Source of the DNA: Candidatus Pseudobacter hemicellulosilyticus
Lineage (GTDB): Bacteria > Bacteroidota > Bacteroidia > Chitinophagales > Chitinophagaceae
Direction of reading: 5' to 3'
Assembly: GCA_029202545.1 (NCBI GenBank)
Contig: CP119311.1
Span: 1,550,001 to 1,614,000 of the forward strand
DNA: 64,000 bases
Position numbers and translations under genes: made by a program. Positions within the stretch are counted from its first letter, which is position 1. Every line of letters starts with the position of its first letter. Shown here piece by piece: positions 27,354 through 35,354 of the stretch. A model generated the notes under the pieces. It saw nothing but the letters and a program-made list of their open reading frames with translations, was not told the origin of the DNA and made no database searches.

Positions 27354-27818
27354 TCAGTTCACCAGCCCGAACTGCCGGAGATGGTGTTGCGTATGCTTGT
27401 ACAGCAGTTGTACCTGCTCTTCAAAATTGAGATCCCCGAAAATTGGATTATAGATCCGCAGGCCCGGTGTTCCTTCATATCGTTCGAAGAAATAGTTCAG
27501 CTCCTGCTGCAGTGCTTCTATGGCCTGTTGTATAGTACCATGCCGCAGAGGCTTCGGCGTCTCAGGCAGCAGCGGACTGATGGTGTTCTCCCGGAATGGT
27601 TTATCGCTCATCAGCCATTCATAGGCTTTCCGGATACGCGCTTCATCAAACAGTACAGGACCTTCCCAACGGCCATTGGCCAGTTGCAGCACCTCCACAA
27701 AATGCTCCACCATCTGCTGGCCGTTCATTTTGCCCCAGCGGCCTTTGGCATCCGGCGCCAGATGCTTCAGGTGAAAGATAAAATCGTTCCTGACAAAATT
27801 GAGTTTAGCCTGATCCAT
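27354..27818 (-). CDS. DUF1569 protein (DinB-like four-helix bundle)
   Basis: A 154-residue soluble protein. The sequence GKMNGQQMVEHFVEVLQLANG near residue 30, an internal LRHGTIQQAIEALQQELNYFFERYEG and the ending HTQHHLRQFGLVN give three regions with histidines where DinB/YfiT proteins bind a metal. The family is DUF1569; thiol-dependent or metal-dependent transferase roles are known for relatives but not for this family. It is monocistronic, with its own upstream space and a convergent neighbour. Confidence 0.8.
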   Translation of the reverse strand: MDQAKLNFVRNDFIFHLKHLAPDAKGRWGKMNGQQMVEHFVEVLQLANGRWEGPVLFDEARIRKAYEWLMSDKPFRENTISPLLPETPKPLRHGTIQQAIEALQQELNYFFERYEGTPGLRIYNPIFGDLNFEEQVQLLYKHTQHHLRQFGLVN

Positions 27819-27892
27819 GGGTTTCCCTGTTTAACAATAAGTAAGTGTAATAGCACAAGATAGGGAAAAACGCGGCAGCGTCCTGTCTGGCC

Positions 27893-27935
27893 AATTGAAA
27901 AGGGCTTCGCCGGTTAGACGAAGCCCTTTTCAATT
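27893..27935 (-). terminator. Strong terminator after S8 protease gene
   Basis: A 17-bp inverted repeat (27893-27909 against 27919-27935; core GAAAAGGGCTTCG) with a 9-nt loop lies 48 bp beyond the protease stop on the minus strand. Its 3' arm carries the CCCTTTTCAATT run. It also lies upstream of the DUF1569 gene, shielding that gene from read-through. Confidence 0.8.
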
Positions 27936-27983
27936 TGTTTCCCGCGCCTGCAGGCCTTGCTGCCGGCAGGCCCCGGACCGAGG

Positions 27984-30900
27984 TTATTTTATGAATAACT
28001 TTTTTAGATAGCTCTTGTTATCGTGCTGAATACGCAGCAAATAGACACCCTGCGGCAGCGGACCCGCCTGGATGGTTTTGTTGAAGCGACCGGTAAAGCC
28101 GGCATATACATTCTCAAACACCTTCTGTCCCACCGCACTCAGGATGGTAATAGACAGATCAGCCCGGGTATTGACGGTAAAGTCGGTAAAGAACTGGCCA
28201 TTATTGGGGTTGGGATATACTTTCAGTCCAATCTCCTGCGGATCCACATTGGGCGTGCTGGTAACACCGTAAGCAATTTCATTGGACGTAAGCGCACAGC
28301 CGAAATCATCTGTGGCAATCACCTTATACACTCCGGCTACATTGGCGGTGTAGGTCTGACCGGTGGCGCTGGCAATAGGATTATTATCCCTGTACCACTG
28401 GTTGCCCGTGGCCCTGTTGCTGGACAGGATATTGCCGTTCTGGGTGATGACAGGCGCTGTGGCCGTGCCGGCGGTTACTTCCGTCCGGGCCGCGCCGCTG
28501 GGGCAGTTGGCCGTCCGTATCTTAAGATCATAGAACACCTGGTAATATTGCGCGGCAGTATTATCAATATAGGACTGCACATTGCCGGTGATCCGGAAAA
28601 CACCGTTGATGCCCATAGGATATGGACTGGTGGTTAATCCTTCATTGCGGAACAGGGTGGCGTTGCTGCCATCGCTGCGGGAAATGATTAGGATATGATC
28701 ACCCACCGTGGGGACAGTCAGGTTCAGCAGGAAAACCGCTCCCTCTGTGGCGCTGGTAGCATAGGCGTCTATCTCGGTGGAAGAGACCGGTGTATAACTG
28801 TAGCTGGTAGCGCCGGACGGGAAGTTCAGGTTTCGGGCCACAGTGATGGTGAGTTTGCCCGGTGTTGTGCCCTGGATATACAGACGGGCGCTTTCAATGA
28901 CTACCGGCACACCGTTAGTGAAGGTCAGGAAATGTCCATTCAGGTTCCGGAACTGGCCGGAGCCCAGGCTGCTCCTGGTTTTGGGGCCCACGGAGCTATT
29001 GTTGAGGTTCTTTGCCAGGTAATATTTGCCATTACTGGTGATCACGGTGCTGCTATTGACCGTGCCGGCGGCAATGGGTGTGGTTGAGCTGGCTGTCTCA
29101 TACCAGTAGGGCACATCGCCTTCGGCAAAATTAGTAGCGCTGAAGAACACCGTATTGCTGCAGAGTTCCGCCTGACCAGCGGGTGCTGCGCTGGCCGATG
29201 CAACAACCAGACTGCTGCTGGCCTGGTTATTGGTTGCCTGCTGGTCTGAGGGGAGGCTACTGCTGCTGGTAATGGTATAGGTAGTGCCTGCTACCGTTGC
29301 AAAAGCGGTCTGGAAAGTATAATCCACTTCTGACTGTCCGGCCAGCGTGCCCGGGTAGGTACTGTTTATATTTAATACGGTATTGCTGCCATTGGTGACG
29401 GTCAGGTTCAGCGGGATATTGGACTGAGTGGTGCTGCCGAAGTTGCGGACCCTTACAGTAACGTATTGCTCGGCGGTGGCGCAGCTGCCGCTGAGCGGAT
29501 TGGAAATACTGGTCACGCCAACATCATTAGCGGGGGACGTGATCCGCAGGCGGTAGTCCTGTGTTTCGCCGCGGGTATAAGTGCCGCAGGGCGTAACAGC
29601 AGCAGCATTGCTGGTCTCTACGGCCACAATGCGCATCCTTGTATAGTTGTTGATGGACAGGCCTGCCGGTATGGTGATATTGGCCGTGAAACTCTGCGCA
29701 CCGCTGGCTACTGCCTGGGTGAGCACCAGTTCGTTGGCATCTGTAAAGTCGCCATCATTATTGTAATCGATAAATACTTTTACTGTCCTGGCTGCAGAGG
29801 AGCCGTCGCAGTTGTTGAGACGAATAAAGATCGGCTGGGTGGAGTTGGGTTCTATCAGGCCGGTGAGGCTGGTATAATCGGTGTATTGGGTACAGCCGTC
29901 AGGATTTTTCTGGGTCAGCGTACCGAAGGACACGCTGTCTATGCGGGTGCCGGCTTCCTGTGTGGCGCCGGAGGCACAGTAGCTGATACCGCCAATGCCG
30001 CTCAGGATCAGTGAAAAGGCCTGGCTGCCACGCGCCAGCGTGTTCTTATGGCTGACGGTGATGGTGTAGCTGACGCCGGGAACAGCATCCGGTATCTCGA
30101 TCTTTTCCACGTTATCCAGTTCATTGTCGCCATGGATGGCGGCGGCGGAAGGCATTTCGGGTCTCAGTATCCAGGGCATGAAGGTGTTGGTGCCATCTGA
30201 AATACGGATATCGAGGTCATTGATCAGTCGTTTGGTATTGTCATCCAGCGGTTGCCCGGTTATAGCTACGGCTTTGGGATCGGTCCAGCAGATAGTGGCC
30301 ACCAGGGGGCCGTTGCCGGAGGCGGTTACGTTCAGGGTATAGCTGTCGCCATTATCCAGCACACGCTCTTCAATGCGTTGGGTGCGGCTGGCGGCATTGT
30401 CTGCCGTGATCACCGCCGCTGCTTTCTGCATATTGATCAGTCCCCAGCCGTGCTGGTAGTCTGGTCCATCGGCGGGACCGGCCTCATCGGCGGTATGGAT
30501 GATAATGCCTTTGAGGGTAGCGGAGCGCATAAAGCTGCCGCTATGCAGCCTGGCGTAATATTCCTGCAGCAGGACCAGTGAGCCGGAAGCGCTGGGCGTG
30601 GCCATGGAGGTACCGCTGTAGGTGGCGTAGGCGCTGTTGCCGCTGGCCACGGAAGAAAGCACATCCACTCCATTAGCCACTACATCAGGTTTAATGCGGC
30701 CATCATCTGTAGGGCCCCAGCTGCTGAAATCCGCCAGCACCACATCGGATGCCTTGGTATAACCGGCGGCCAGTGGGTTCACGGCGCCTACGGTCAGGAT
30801 ATTCTTGGCAGTGCCATAGGTGGCAATGATATCATAGCTGTCATTATCGCTGATATTGGAAGGCCTGCTGGTCACTCTTGTCATCACGTTGCTGCTGTTA

Positions 30901-31730
30901 TAGCGCCAGAAGGGTTCGCCTACGGCAGGACCGTTCTGGTTGCGGTTATTACCGGCCGATTTCACGATCAGGTATTGTGGCGCATTATAGGCAATGGAGT
31001 CCCATACTTCTGCTTCCGATGAGTAGTAACCGAATTTAAAATCTTCTGTTGAATTGGGTGGTCCGTAAAATTCCCAGCGGCTGCTGGCGTCATTATAGTA
31101 CCAGCCGGCAATAGTGCCGTAAGAGTGGTTGGAGATCAGCAGGGTGCTGGCATTGTCCATCATTTCGGACAGGTGATTGGTAAAATCATAGACCAGCAGT
31201 TTGGGCAGCTGGTAGGCCATGCCTTTGGCCAGCGCGTTGACGCCGGTAGCCATAATGGTGCCGGCAACATGGGTAGAGTGATCACTCTGGGTGCCTGTAT
31301 TTTTATTGTCTATCCTGCCGGTAAGCTCCACATGGGTTTCCCGTACGGTACCGCCATCCCAGAGGCCAACGCGGTTAGTAAGGGTGCTGGTAGAGCCGGA
31401 GAGGTTGAGGCCTGTGGCGCCGCCGGGCCAGAGTTGGTTGGTGCCGATGGTGGCTGCTGCGCGGATATTGTTATCAGTGGAGAGGTACACGGGATTGCCG
31501 AGGCCATCCACATCTACCAGTGCTGCCACCCCGCCGTTCCTGGTGGCAATGACCAGTGGCCAGTCCTTTTCCCTGGCCAGCCGCTGCACGCGTTCCTGCA
31601 GTACCCGTTCTTTGGCAGCCTGCGTACTGCTTGCCTGCCGCATTACCGCTGCTTCAGTTCTTGTTTGTGCTGCTGCACCAGTTCCGCACAACAATAAAAA
31701 AGATAAAAGGGTAAATTTATTTCGAGGCAT
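27984..31730 (-). CDS. Secreted S8 subtilisin-like protease with T9SS sorting domain
   Basis: A 1248-residue exported protease. Signal peptide MPRNKFTLLSFLLLCGTGAAAQ. The catalytic triad is D125 (LWDGG), H154 (DHSTHVAGT) and S375 (YSGTSMATP), with oxyanion-hole Asn near AGNNRNQNG. A jelly-roll P-domain-like segment follows to about residue 590, then a GEVED domain (KVFIDYNNDGDFTDANELVL ... YTRMRIVAVE), a CARDB-like region, an Ig-like region and the C-terminal type A sorting domain beginning at LKVYPNPNNGQFF and ending YLKKLFIK. Such proteins leave the cell by the type IX system and are anchored or released outside. It is a single-gene unit with its own terminator. Confidence 0.95.
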   Translation of the reverse strand: MPRNKFTLLSFLLLCGTGAAAQTRTEAAVMRQASSTQAAKERVLQERVQRLAREKDWPLVIATRNGGVAALVDVDGLGNPVYLSTDNNIRAAATIGTNQLWPGGATGLNLSGSTSTLTNRVGLWDGGTVRETHVELTGRIDNKNTGTQSDHSTHVAGTIMATGVNALAKGMAYQLPKLLVYDFTNHLSEMMDNASTLLISNHSYGTIAGWYYNDASSRWEFYGPPNSTEDFKFGYYSSEAEVWDSIAYNAPQYLIVKSAGNNRNQNGPAVGEPFWRYNSSNVMTRVTSRPSNISDNDSYDIIATYGTAKNILTVGAVNPLAAGYTKASDVVLADFSSWGPTDDGRIKPDVVANGVDVLSSVASGNSAYATYSGTSMATPSASGSLVLLQEYYARLHSGSFMRSATLKGIIIHTADEAGPADGPDYQHGWGLINMQKAAAVITADNAASRTQRIEERVLDNGDSYTLNVTASGNGPLVATICWTDPKAVAITGQPLDDNTKRLINDLDIRISDGTNTFMPWILRPEMPSAAAIHGDNELDNVEKIEIPDAVPGVSYTITVSHKNTLARGSQAFSLILSGIGGISYCASGATQEAGTRIDSVSFGTLTQKNPDGCTQYTDYTSLTGLIEPNSTQPIFIRLNNCDGSSAARTVKVFIDYNNDGDFTDANELVLTQAVASGAQSFTANITIPAGLSINNYTRMRIVAVETSNAAAVTPCGTYTRGETQDYRLRITSPANDVGVTSISNPLSGSCATAEQYVTVRVRNFGSTTQSNIPLNLTVTNGSNTVLNINSTYPGTLAGQSEVDYTFQTAFATVAGTTYTITSSSSLPSDQQATNNQASSSLVVASASAAPAGQAELCSNTVFFSATNFAEGDVPYWYETASSTTPIAAGTVNSSTVITSNGKYYLAKNLNNSSVGPKTRSSLGSGQFRNLNGHFLTFTNGVPVVIESARLYIQGTTPGKLTITVARNLNFPSGATSYSYTPVSSTEIDAYATSATEGAVFLLNLTVPTVGDHILIISRSDGSNATLFRNEGLTTSPYPMGINGVFRITGNVQSYIDNTAAQYYQVFYDLKIRTANCPSGAARTEVTAGTATAPVITQNGNILSSNRATGNQWYRDNNPIASATGQTYTANVAGVYKVIATDDFGCALTSNEIAYGVTSTPNVDPQEIGLKVYPNPNNGQFFTDFTVNTRADLSITILSAVGQKVFENVYAGFTGRFNKTIQAGPLPQGVYLLRIQHDNKSYLKKLFIK

Positions 31731-31808
31731 GTAAAGTTTTTATTATTTACTTAAAAAACGATAATTTGGTTGGTTGAGTTGGGAAAACTACTCCTAAATT
31801 TAACACAT

Positions 31809-32282
31809 ATGATGGCTATGAGTATAAAAAATATTGGGGTTGTACTGGCTGGCGTAGCAGTGCTGACGCTGTGTAGCTCCTTTGTATGCATCTTCGGAAA
31901 GAAAGCGGGCATCAAGGGCTATGTTTACCTGGTGAAAGGCAACCAGATGCCTTCCCCTGATCTGCCGCCCGCCCCCAAAAAAGGCATAGCCACTACCGTG
32001 TATGTATATGAGCTTACGCATATCGACCAGGTGACCCGTTCTGCCGACCAGTCCACACTTTATACCGCTGTAAACACGAAACTGGTGAAAGCAATACAGA
32101 CAGATGCAAAGGGATATTTCAAAGCTAAGCTGCCGCCTGGTGAATACTCGCTCTTCATCAAAAAAGATAATCTCTATTATGCCAACCTGTCCGATGGAAA
32201 TAATAATATTGCACCTGTAAAGGTGGAAAAAGGTAAGTTCACCGAATTGGAACTGAAAGCAGATTACGATGCTGTTTACTGA
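31809..32282 (+). CDS. Exported protein with prealbumin-like fold, function unknown
   Basis: A 157-residue protein, started at 31809 (MMAMSIKNIGVVLAGVAVLTLC). The hydrophobic N-terminus is a signal or anchor; the cysteine is preceded by Leu, so a lipobox is doubtful. The rest reads like a carboxypeptidase-regulatory/SpaA-type beta-sandwich (GIKGYVYLVKGNQMP ... IQTDAKGYFKAKLPPGEYSLFIKKDNLYYANL), as in many Bacteroidota envelope proteins. It lies 95 bp before the DUF4421 gene on the same strand and may be expressed with it. Confidence 0.7.
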   Translation: MMAMSIKNIGVVLAGVAVLTLCSSFVCIFGKKAGIKGYVYLVKGNQMPSPDLPPAPKKGIATTVYVYELTHIDQVTRSADQSTLYTAVNTKLVKAIQTDAKGYFKAKLPPGEYSLFIKKDNLYYANLSDGNNNIAPVKVEKGKFTELELKADYDAVY

Positions 32283-32377
32283 TCCCTCTCCACGGCCGCG
32301 TACCCCGGCAGCATAATTGCATAGCCTTATCCTGCAAACCCTTCCTGATTGCATAACAAAAAGCGGAATTGATTATA

Positions 32378-33433
32378 ATGCGGCAAAAGCAAGCAGCTGT
32401 TCTTCGTACAAGCTATCGGTCTATTGGTGTACTCATGATCCTGCTGGGATTGGGAAGGCAGGCTGCTGCCCAGACAGATTCAGCAAAAGAGATCAATCCG
32501 GATTATTACGAAACCTACCCGGAACTGATTACCGGACGAACCTATTTTTCCCAGAAATATACTTCCCTGATACTGGAGGCCCGCGAATCTGTGGACGACC
32601 TGAAGTACCGGCCCAATACCACCCTCAATTTCGGGGTGGGCGCTACCTATGGCTGGTTCACGCTTAACCTGGCCTATGGCTTTGATTTCCTCAATGGGGG
32701 TGATGAGGCCAAAGGGGAAACCCGCTACCTGGACCTGCAATCACATGTTTATACCCGGAAAATGTGCATTGACCTCTTTGGCCAGTTCTACAGGGGATTT
32801 TACCTGCATCCCAAAGGCACCGCTGCGGAACTGGATAAATACTATGTGCGGAAAGATGTAAAAGTGCGGCACCTGGGCGCCGCCGCCTATTATATTTTTG
32901 ACTGGCATAAGCTCTCTATGCGCGCCGCCATGCTGCAGAACGAATGGCAGAAGAAATCTGCGGGCAGCCTGCTGGTGGGCGGTGAATTCTATTTTGGCGT
33001 CACCACGGGTGACAGCGCCCTGGTGCCCGGTTTGCTGGCGCAGGATTACCGGCAGGCGGGCGTTGACAAGTTCCGCTATTTTGATATCGGGCCCGGCATC
33101 GGTTATGCCTATACGTTTGTATACCGGGAACACCTGTTTGCCATGGGTGGCATAACTGCCAGCTTTCCCCTCAATTTTCAGAAAGAATGGATCGGCGATC
33201 ATTCCGAAAGGAAGTTCTCCATCAGCCCGGACCTGATGTACCGCATTGGCATCGGCTATGGCGATGAGCGGGCCAATATCAGCGCTACCTGGGTCAATAA
33301 TACCTTCCAGACCCGGGGTCATTCCGGCAAATACCAGATCCGCACGGGTAATGTCCGCCTGAATGCAGCTTTCCGGTTCATGCCTGGACCGCGCCTGAAA
33401 AAGCTGATCAGGCCTTTCCACTCCGGTATGTAA
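32378..33433 (+). CDS. DUF4421 outer-membrane protein
   Basis: A 351-residue protein, started at the ATG at 32378; a TTG three codons earlier is less likely. After the signal peptide (GVLMILLGLGRQAAAQ) comes the DUF4421 signature TGRTYFSQKYTSLILEA near residue 50. Repeated amphipathic strands follow (FGVGATYGWFTLNLAYGFDFL, DIGPGIGYAYTFVYREHLFAMGGI), consistent with a beta barrel of 12-16 strands. The final strand is internal (VRLNAAFRFM), followed by a basic tail. Function is unknown. Confidence 0.82.
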   Translation: MRQKQAAVLRTSYRSIGVLMILLGLGRQAAAQTDSAKEINPDYYETYPELITGRTYFSQKYTSLILEARESVDDLKYRPNTTLNFGVGATYGWFTLNLAYGFDFLNGGDEAKGETRYLDLQSHVYTRKMCIDLFGQFYRGFYLHPKGTAAELDKYYVRKDVKVRHLGAAAYYIFDWHKLSMRAAMLQNEWQKKSAGSLLVGGEFYFGVTTGDSALVPGLLAQDYRQAGVDKFRYFDIGPGIGYAYTFVYREHLFAMGGITASFPLNFQKEWIGDHSERKFSISPDLMYRIGIGYGDERANISATWVNNTFQTRGHSGKYQIRTGNVRLNAAFRFMPGPRLKKLIRPFHSGM

Positions 33434-33551
33434 GTTTCCGTTCCTGTATAAGTTCCCGAAGTTAGACTGGCTGACCGACAGCTGGCCCTGGTTGCCTGGT
33501 CTGGTATGCAGCCAGGCAGGTCTATGGACAGCAAACGCAGGCATATCCACG

Positions 33552-33735
33552 CTGTTGAACACAGCAGGTTTTCAGTGAAAGTGCTAAACTGATGCATAGT
33601 CCTGTGTTGCCGGACCTGTTGAACGTAACTGGTTTACAGTAAAAGTACTTCACCGGTGCATAATCTTTTGCTGTCCTGACCTGTTGACCGCAGCTGGCCT
33701 GTGCCGACAACTCACCGATGCACTCGGAGGGACCC
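33552..33735. repeat. Degenerate 64-65 bp tandem repeat, three copies
   Basis: Copies begin at 33552, 33616 and 33681, each with CTGTTGAAC or CTGTTGACC, followed in copies 1 and 2 by a CAGT-AAAGT block and TGCATA-TC. Copy 1 and 2 agree at roughly three quarters of positions by eye; copy 3 is shortened and more diverged but keeps CTGTTGACCGCAGCTGG and the CACCG-TGCA block. Confidence 0.7.
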
Positions 33736-33752
33736 TTTTGGTTCGTCCCAAA
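33735..33752. repeat. Inverted repeat TTTTGG-N6-CCAAAA
   Basis: Sequence TTTTGGTTCGTCCCAAAA. Its left half resembles the 16-bp palindrome seen at 54849 and 57336. A second, perfect 14-bp palindrome (AAACCAATTGGTTT, 33806-33819) lies 54 bp further on and is followed by a short T-run on the plus strand. Confidence 0.5.
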
Positions 33753-33836
33753 ATGTTTTAAAAACATCCGGGCAAAACAATGCCTGTTTCAGTGCATGCA
33801 GCCTGAAACCAATTGGTTTGAATTTTTGCGGATGGA

Positions 33837-34421
33837 TTATTGAACGGGCTGGCCGTTCCCGATAGCGCCGCGGAGAGATTGGAAGATATCGTCTATGCTG
33901 CCAACGCCCTGGATCCTCCTTACCTTACCAGTCACTTCATAGTGGCCGGCCACAGGAGCCGTTTTGTTCTCGTATTCCACAATACGGGCGCGGATCACGC
34001 TTTCGTTGGTATCATCGCTGCGGCCGGAGGTTTTCCCCCTGTTGAGGAGCCGCTGTACCAGTTCTTCCTGACCTACTTCCAGTGCCAGCACCAGGTTGAT
34101 GGCGGCATTGCTTTCCGACAGCAGTTCATCCAGGGCTACTGCCTGGGCTACTGTACGGGGGAAGCCATCAAACAGGAAACCTTTGGCCTGGGGATTGGCC
34201 TGGATAGCAGAGCGGATCATACCGATCACTACCGCGTCCGGAACCAGCTGGCCTTTGTCCATCAGGCTTTTAGCTTCCAGTCCCAGTGTGGTCTGATTGG
34301 CGATCTCTTCCCGCAGGAGGTTCCCGGTGGAAAGGTGGATCAATCCGTATTGCTCAATCAGTTTCTCCGACTGAGTACCTTTGCCGCTTCCGGGCGGTCC
34401 GAATAGAATCAAGTTGAACAT
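33837..34421 (-). CDS. adk: Adenylate kinase
   Basis: A 194-residue enzyme that interconverts ATP + AMP and two ADP. P-loop GPPGSGKGT at residues 8-16, AMP-site LSTGNLLREE, FDGFPRTVAQA, and the R-rich lid RGKTSGRSDDTNESVIRARI. It is the short-lid form without the zinc-binding insert, the normal form in Bacteroidota. In many Bacteroidota adk sits next to obgE; here obgE is about 16 kb away. A good -7 element lies close upstream, together with a 13-bp palindrome. Confidence 0.97.
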   Translation of the reverse strand: MFNLILFGPPGSGKGTQSEKLIEQYGLIHLSTGNLLREEIANQTTLGLEAKSLMDKGQLVPDAVVIGMIRSAIQANPQAKGFLFDGFPRTVAQAVALDELLSESNAAINLVLALEVGQEELVQRLLNRGKTSGRSDDTNESVIRARIVEYENKTAPVAGHYEVTGKVRRIQGVGSIDDIFQSLRGAIGNGQPVQ

Positions 34422-34446
34422 GCTACTTACAAATCTTGTGAGTGGA

Positions 34447-34467
34447 CAAATATAAAGGATGATCCTT
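34447..34467 (-). promoter_or_regulatory. adk promoter element with adjacent palindrome
   Basis: On the minus strand TATATTTG (34454-34447) matches TAnnTTTG exactly, 25 nt before the adk ATG. Directly against it, in the spacer, is the perfect palindrome AAGGAT-G-ATCCTT (34455-34467), placed like a repressor site. No regulator gene is nearby. Confidence 0.5.
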
Positions 34468-34661
34468 AAAAATCGTCTGACATTTTGCGGTTGACCATTA
34501 AAAACCTATTAGATAATGCGGGTTTGATTGCGATTTCTCTATTTTCAGCGCCTGATTGTCCGGCCTTTAAAGCCGCTGGCCCGGTTAGCTGGCCGCCTAA
34601 AGAACTGTTAAGTCTGGGGGCTTTACCGGCCGGGCCCGCATCCTTCCGAACCCTGCTTCCG

Positions 34662-34669
34662 TAAATTTG
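34662..34669 (+). promoter_or_regulatory. -7 promoter element of msrB
   Basis: TAAATTTG, a perfect TAnnTTTG, lies 6 nt before the first ATG of msrB. The transcript would begin at or just before this ATG. Confidence 0.55.
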
Positions 34670-34675
34670 TTATAA

Positions 34676-35272
34676 ATGAGCATGATGAAAAGATCAACAT
34701 ACGGCTGGTGGCGCCAGCTCCCTGTGCTGTTGCTGGTAATGGTTTTGCAGCAATGCACCTATTCCCAGTCGGTCCCTCCAAAAAAATCAACTATGGATAC
34801 TACTAATAAAAAAGACAACAACCCGGTGTATTCCCGCACGGATACGGCCAAAGTGACCCTTACGGATGAGCAGTGGAAAGAGCTGCTGAGCCCTGAAATG
34901 TATTATATAGCCCGTCAGAAAGGCACGGAGCGGCCCTGGACCAGCAAATTTGAGACTTCCAAGGAAGTGGGTACCTATTACTGTGCTGCCTGCGGTAACC
35001 CCCTCTTTAAAAGTGATACCAAGTTTGAGAGCGGCTGCGGCTGGCCCAGTTTTTACCAGGCGGTCAGCAAATCCAGCATTATCTACGAGCCGGACCATTC
35101 CCATGGTATGACCCGTACCGAAGTGATGTGTGGCCGCTGTAAAGCCCATCTCGGCCATGTTTTTGACGACGGTCCCCCTCCTACGGGCCTGCGTTACTGC
35201 ATCAACGGGGTAGTGCTGGACTTTGAAAAAGCCAAAGAGGCGGAAAAGAACTTTAAGTCGAAATCTGAGTAA
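34676..35272 (+). CDS. msrB: Peptide-methionine (R)-S-oxide reductase, exported
   Basis: A 198-residue protein with an N-terminal hydrophobic stretch (LPVLLLVMVLQQC) that looks like a signal peptide, possibly with a lipobox-type cysteine (Q before Cys is atypical). From about residue 58 it is a full MsrB domain. Zinc ligands are in TYYCAACGNPLF and MCGRCKAHLGH; substrate motifs are ESGCGWPSF and GHVFDDGPPPTGLRYCINGV, where the latter cysteine is the catalytic one. It repairs oxidised methionine, here apparently outside the cytoplasm. The upstream ATGs (34676, 34682, 34685) are all possible starts. Confidence 0.93.
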   Translation: MSMMKRSTYGWWRQLPVLLLVMVLQQCTYSQSVPPKKSTMDTTNKKDNNPVYSRTDTAKVTLTDEQWKELLSPEMYYIARQKGTERPWTSKFETSKEVGTYYCAACGNPLFKSDTKFESGCGWPSFYQAVSKSSIIYEPDHSHGMTRTEVMCGRCKAHLGHVFDDGPPPTGLRYCINGVVLDFEKAKEAEKNFKSKSE

Positions 35273-35318
35273 TTACCCGTTAAAATCTTGATAAGCCGGG
35301 CTTGTTCTGTCTACAGGG

Positions 35319-35350
35319 TTTTCACTTGTAGGCTGACAGGCTTACCTTTG
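35319..35350 (+). promoter_or_regulatory. Promoter of rlmD
   Basis: TTTT (35319-35322), 20 nt, then TACCTTTG (35343-35350). The -7 is a perfect TAnnTTTG and ends only 4 nt before the rlmD ATG, so the transcript should be leaderless or nearly so. Confidence 0.6.
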
Positions 35351-35354
35351 CGCC

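Larger units (their letters stand above)
33434..33836. other. Gene-free region with repeats between DUF4421 gene and adk
   Basis: A 403-bp gap with no gene I can support. It holds a 7-bp inverted repeat (TGCCTGG 33493-33499 / CCAGGCA 33512-33518), a three-copy degenerate tandem repeat (33552-33735), an inverted repeat TTTTGG-N6-CCAAAA (33735-33752) and a perfect palindrome AAACCAATTGGTTT (33806-33819). An 81-codon frame on the minus strand crosses the repeat but shows no protein-like features. Confidence 0.6.

Noticed and set aside
33522..33767. 81-codon minus-strand frame across the tandem repeat
   Set aside because: Cysteine-rich, crosses the degenerate repeat and has no recognisable domain; treated as non-coding.
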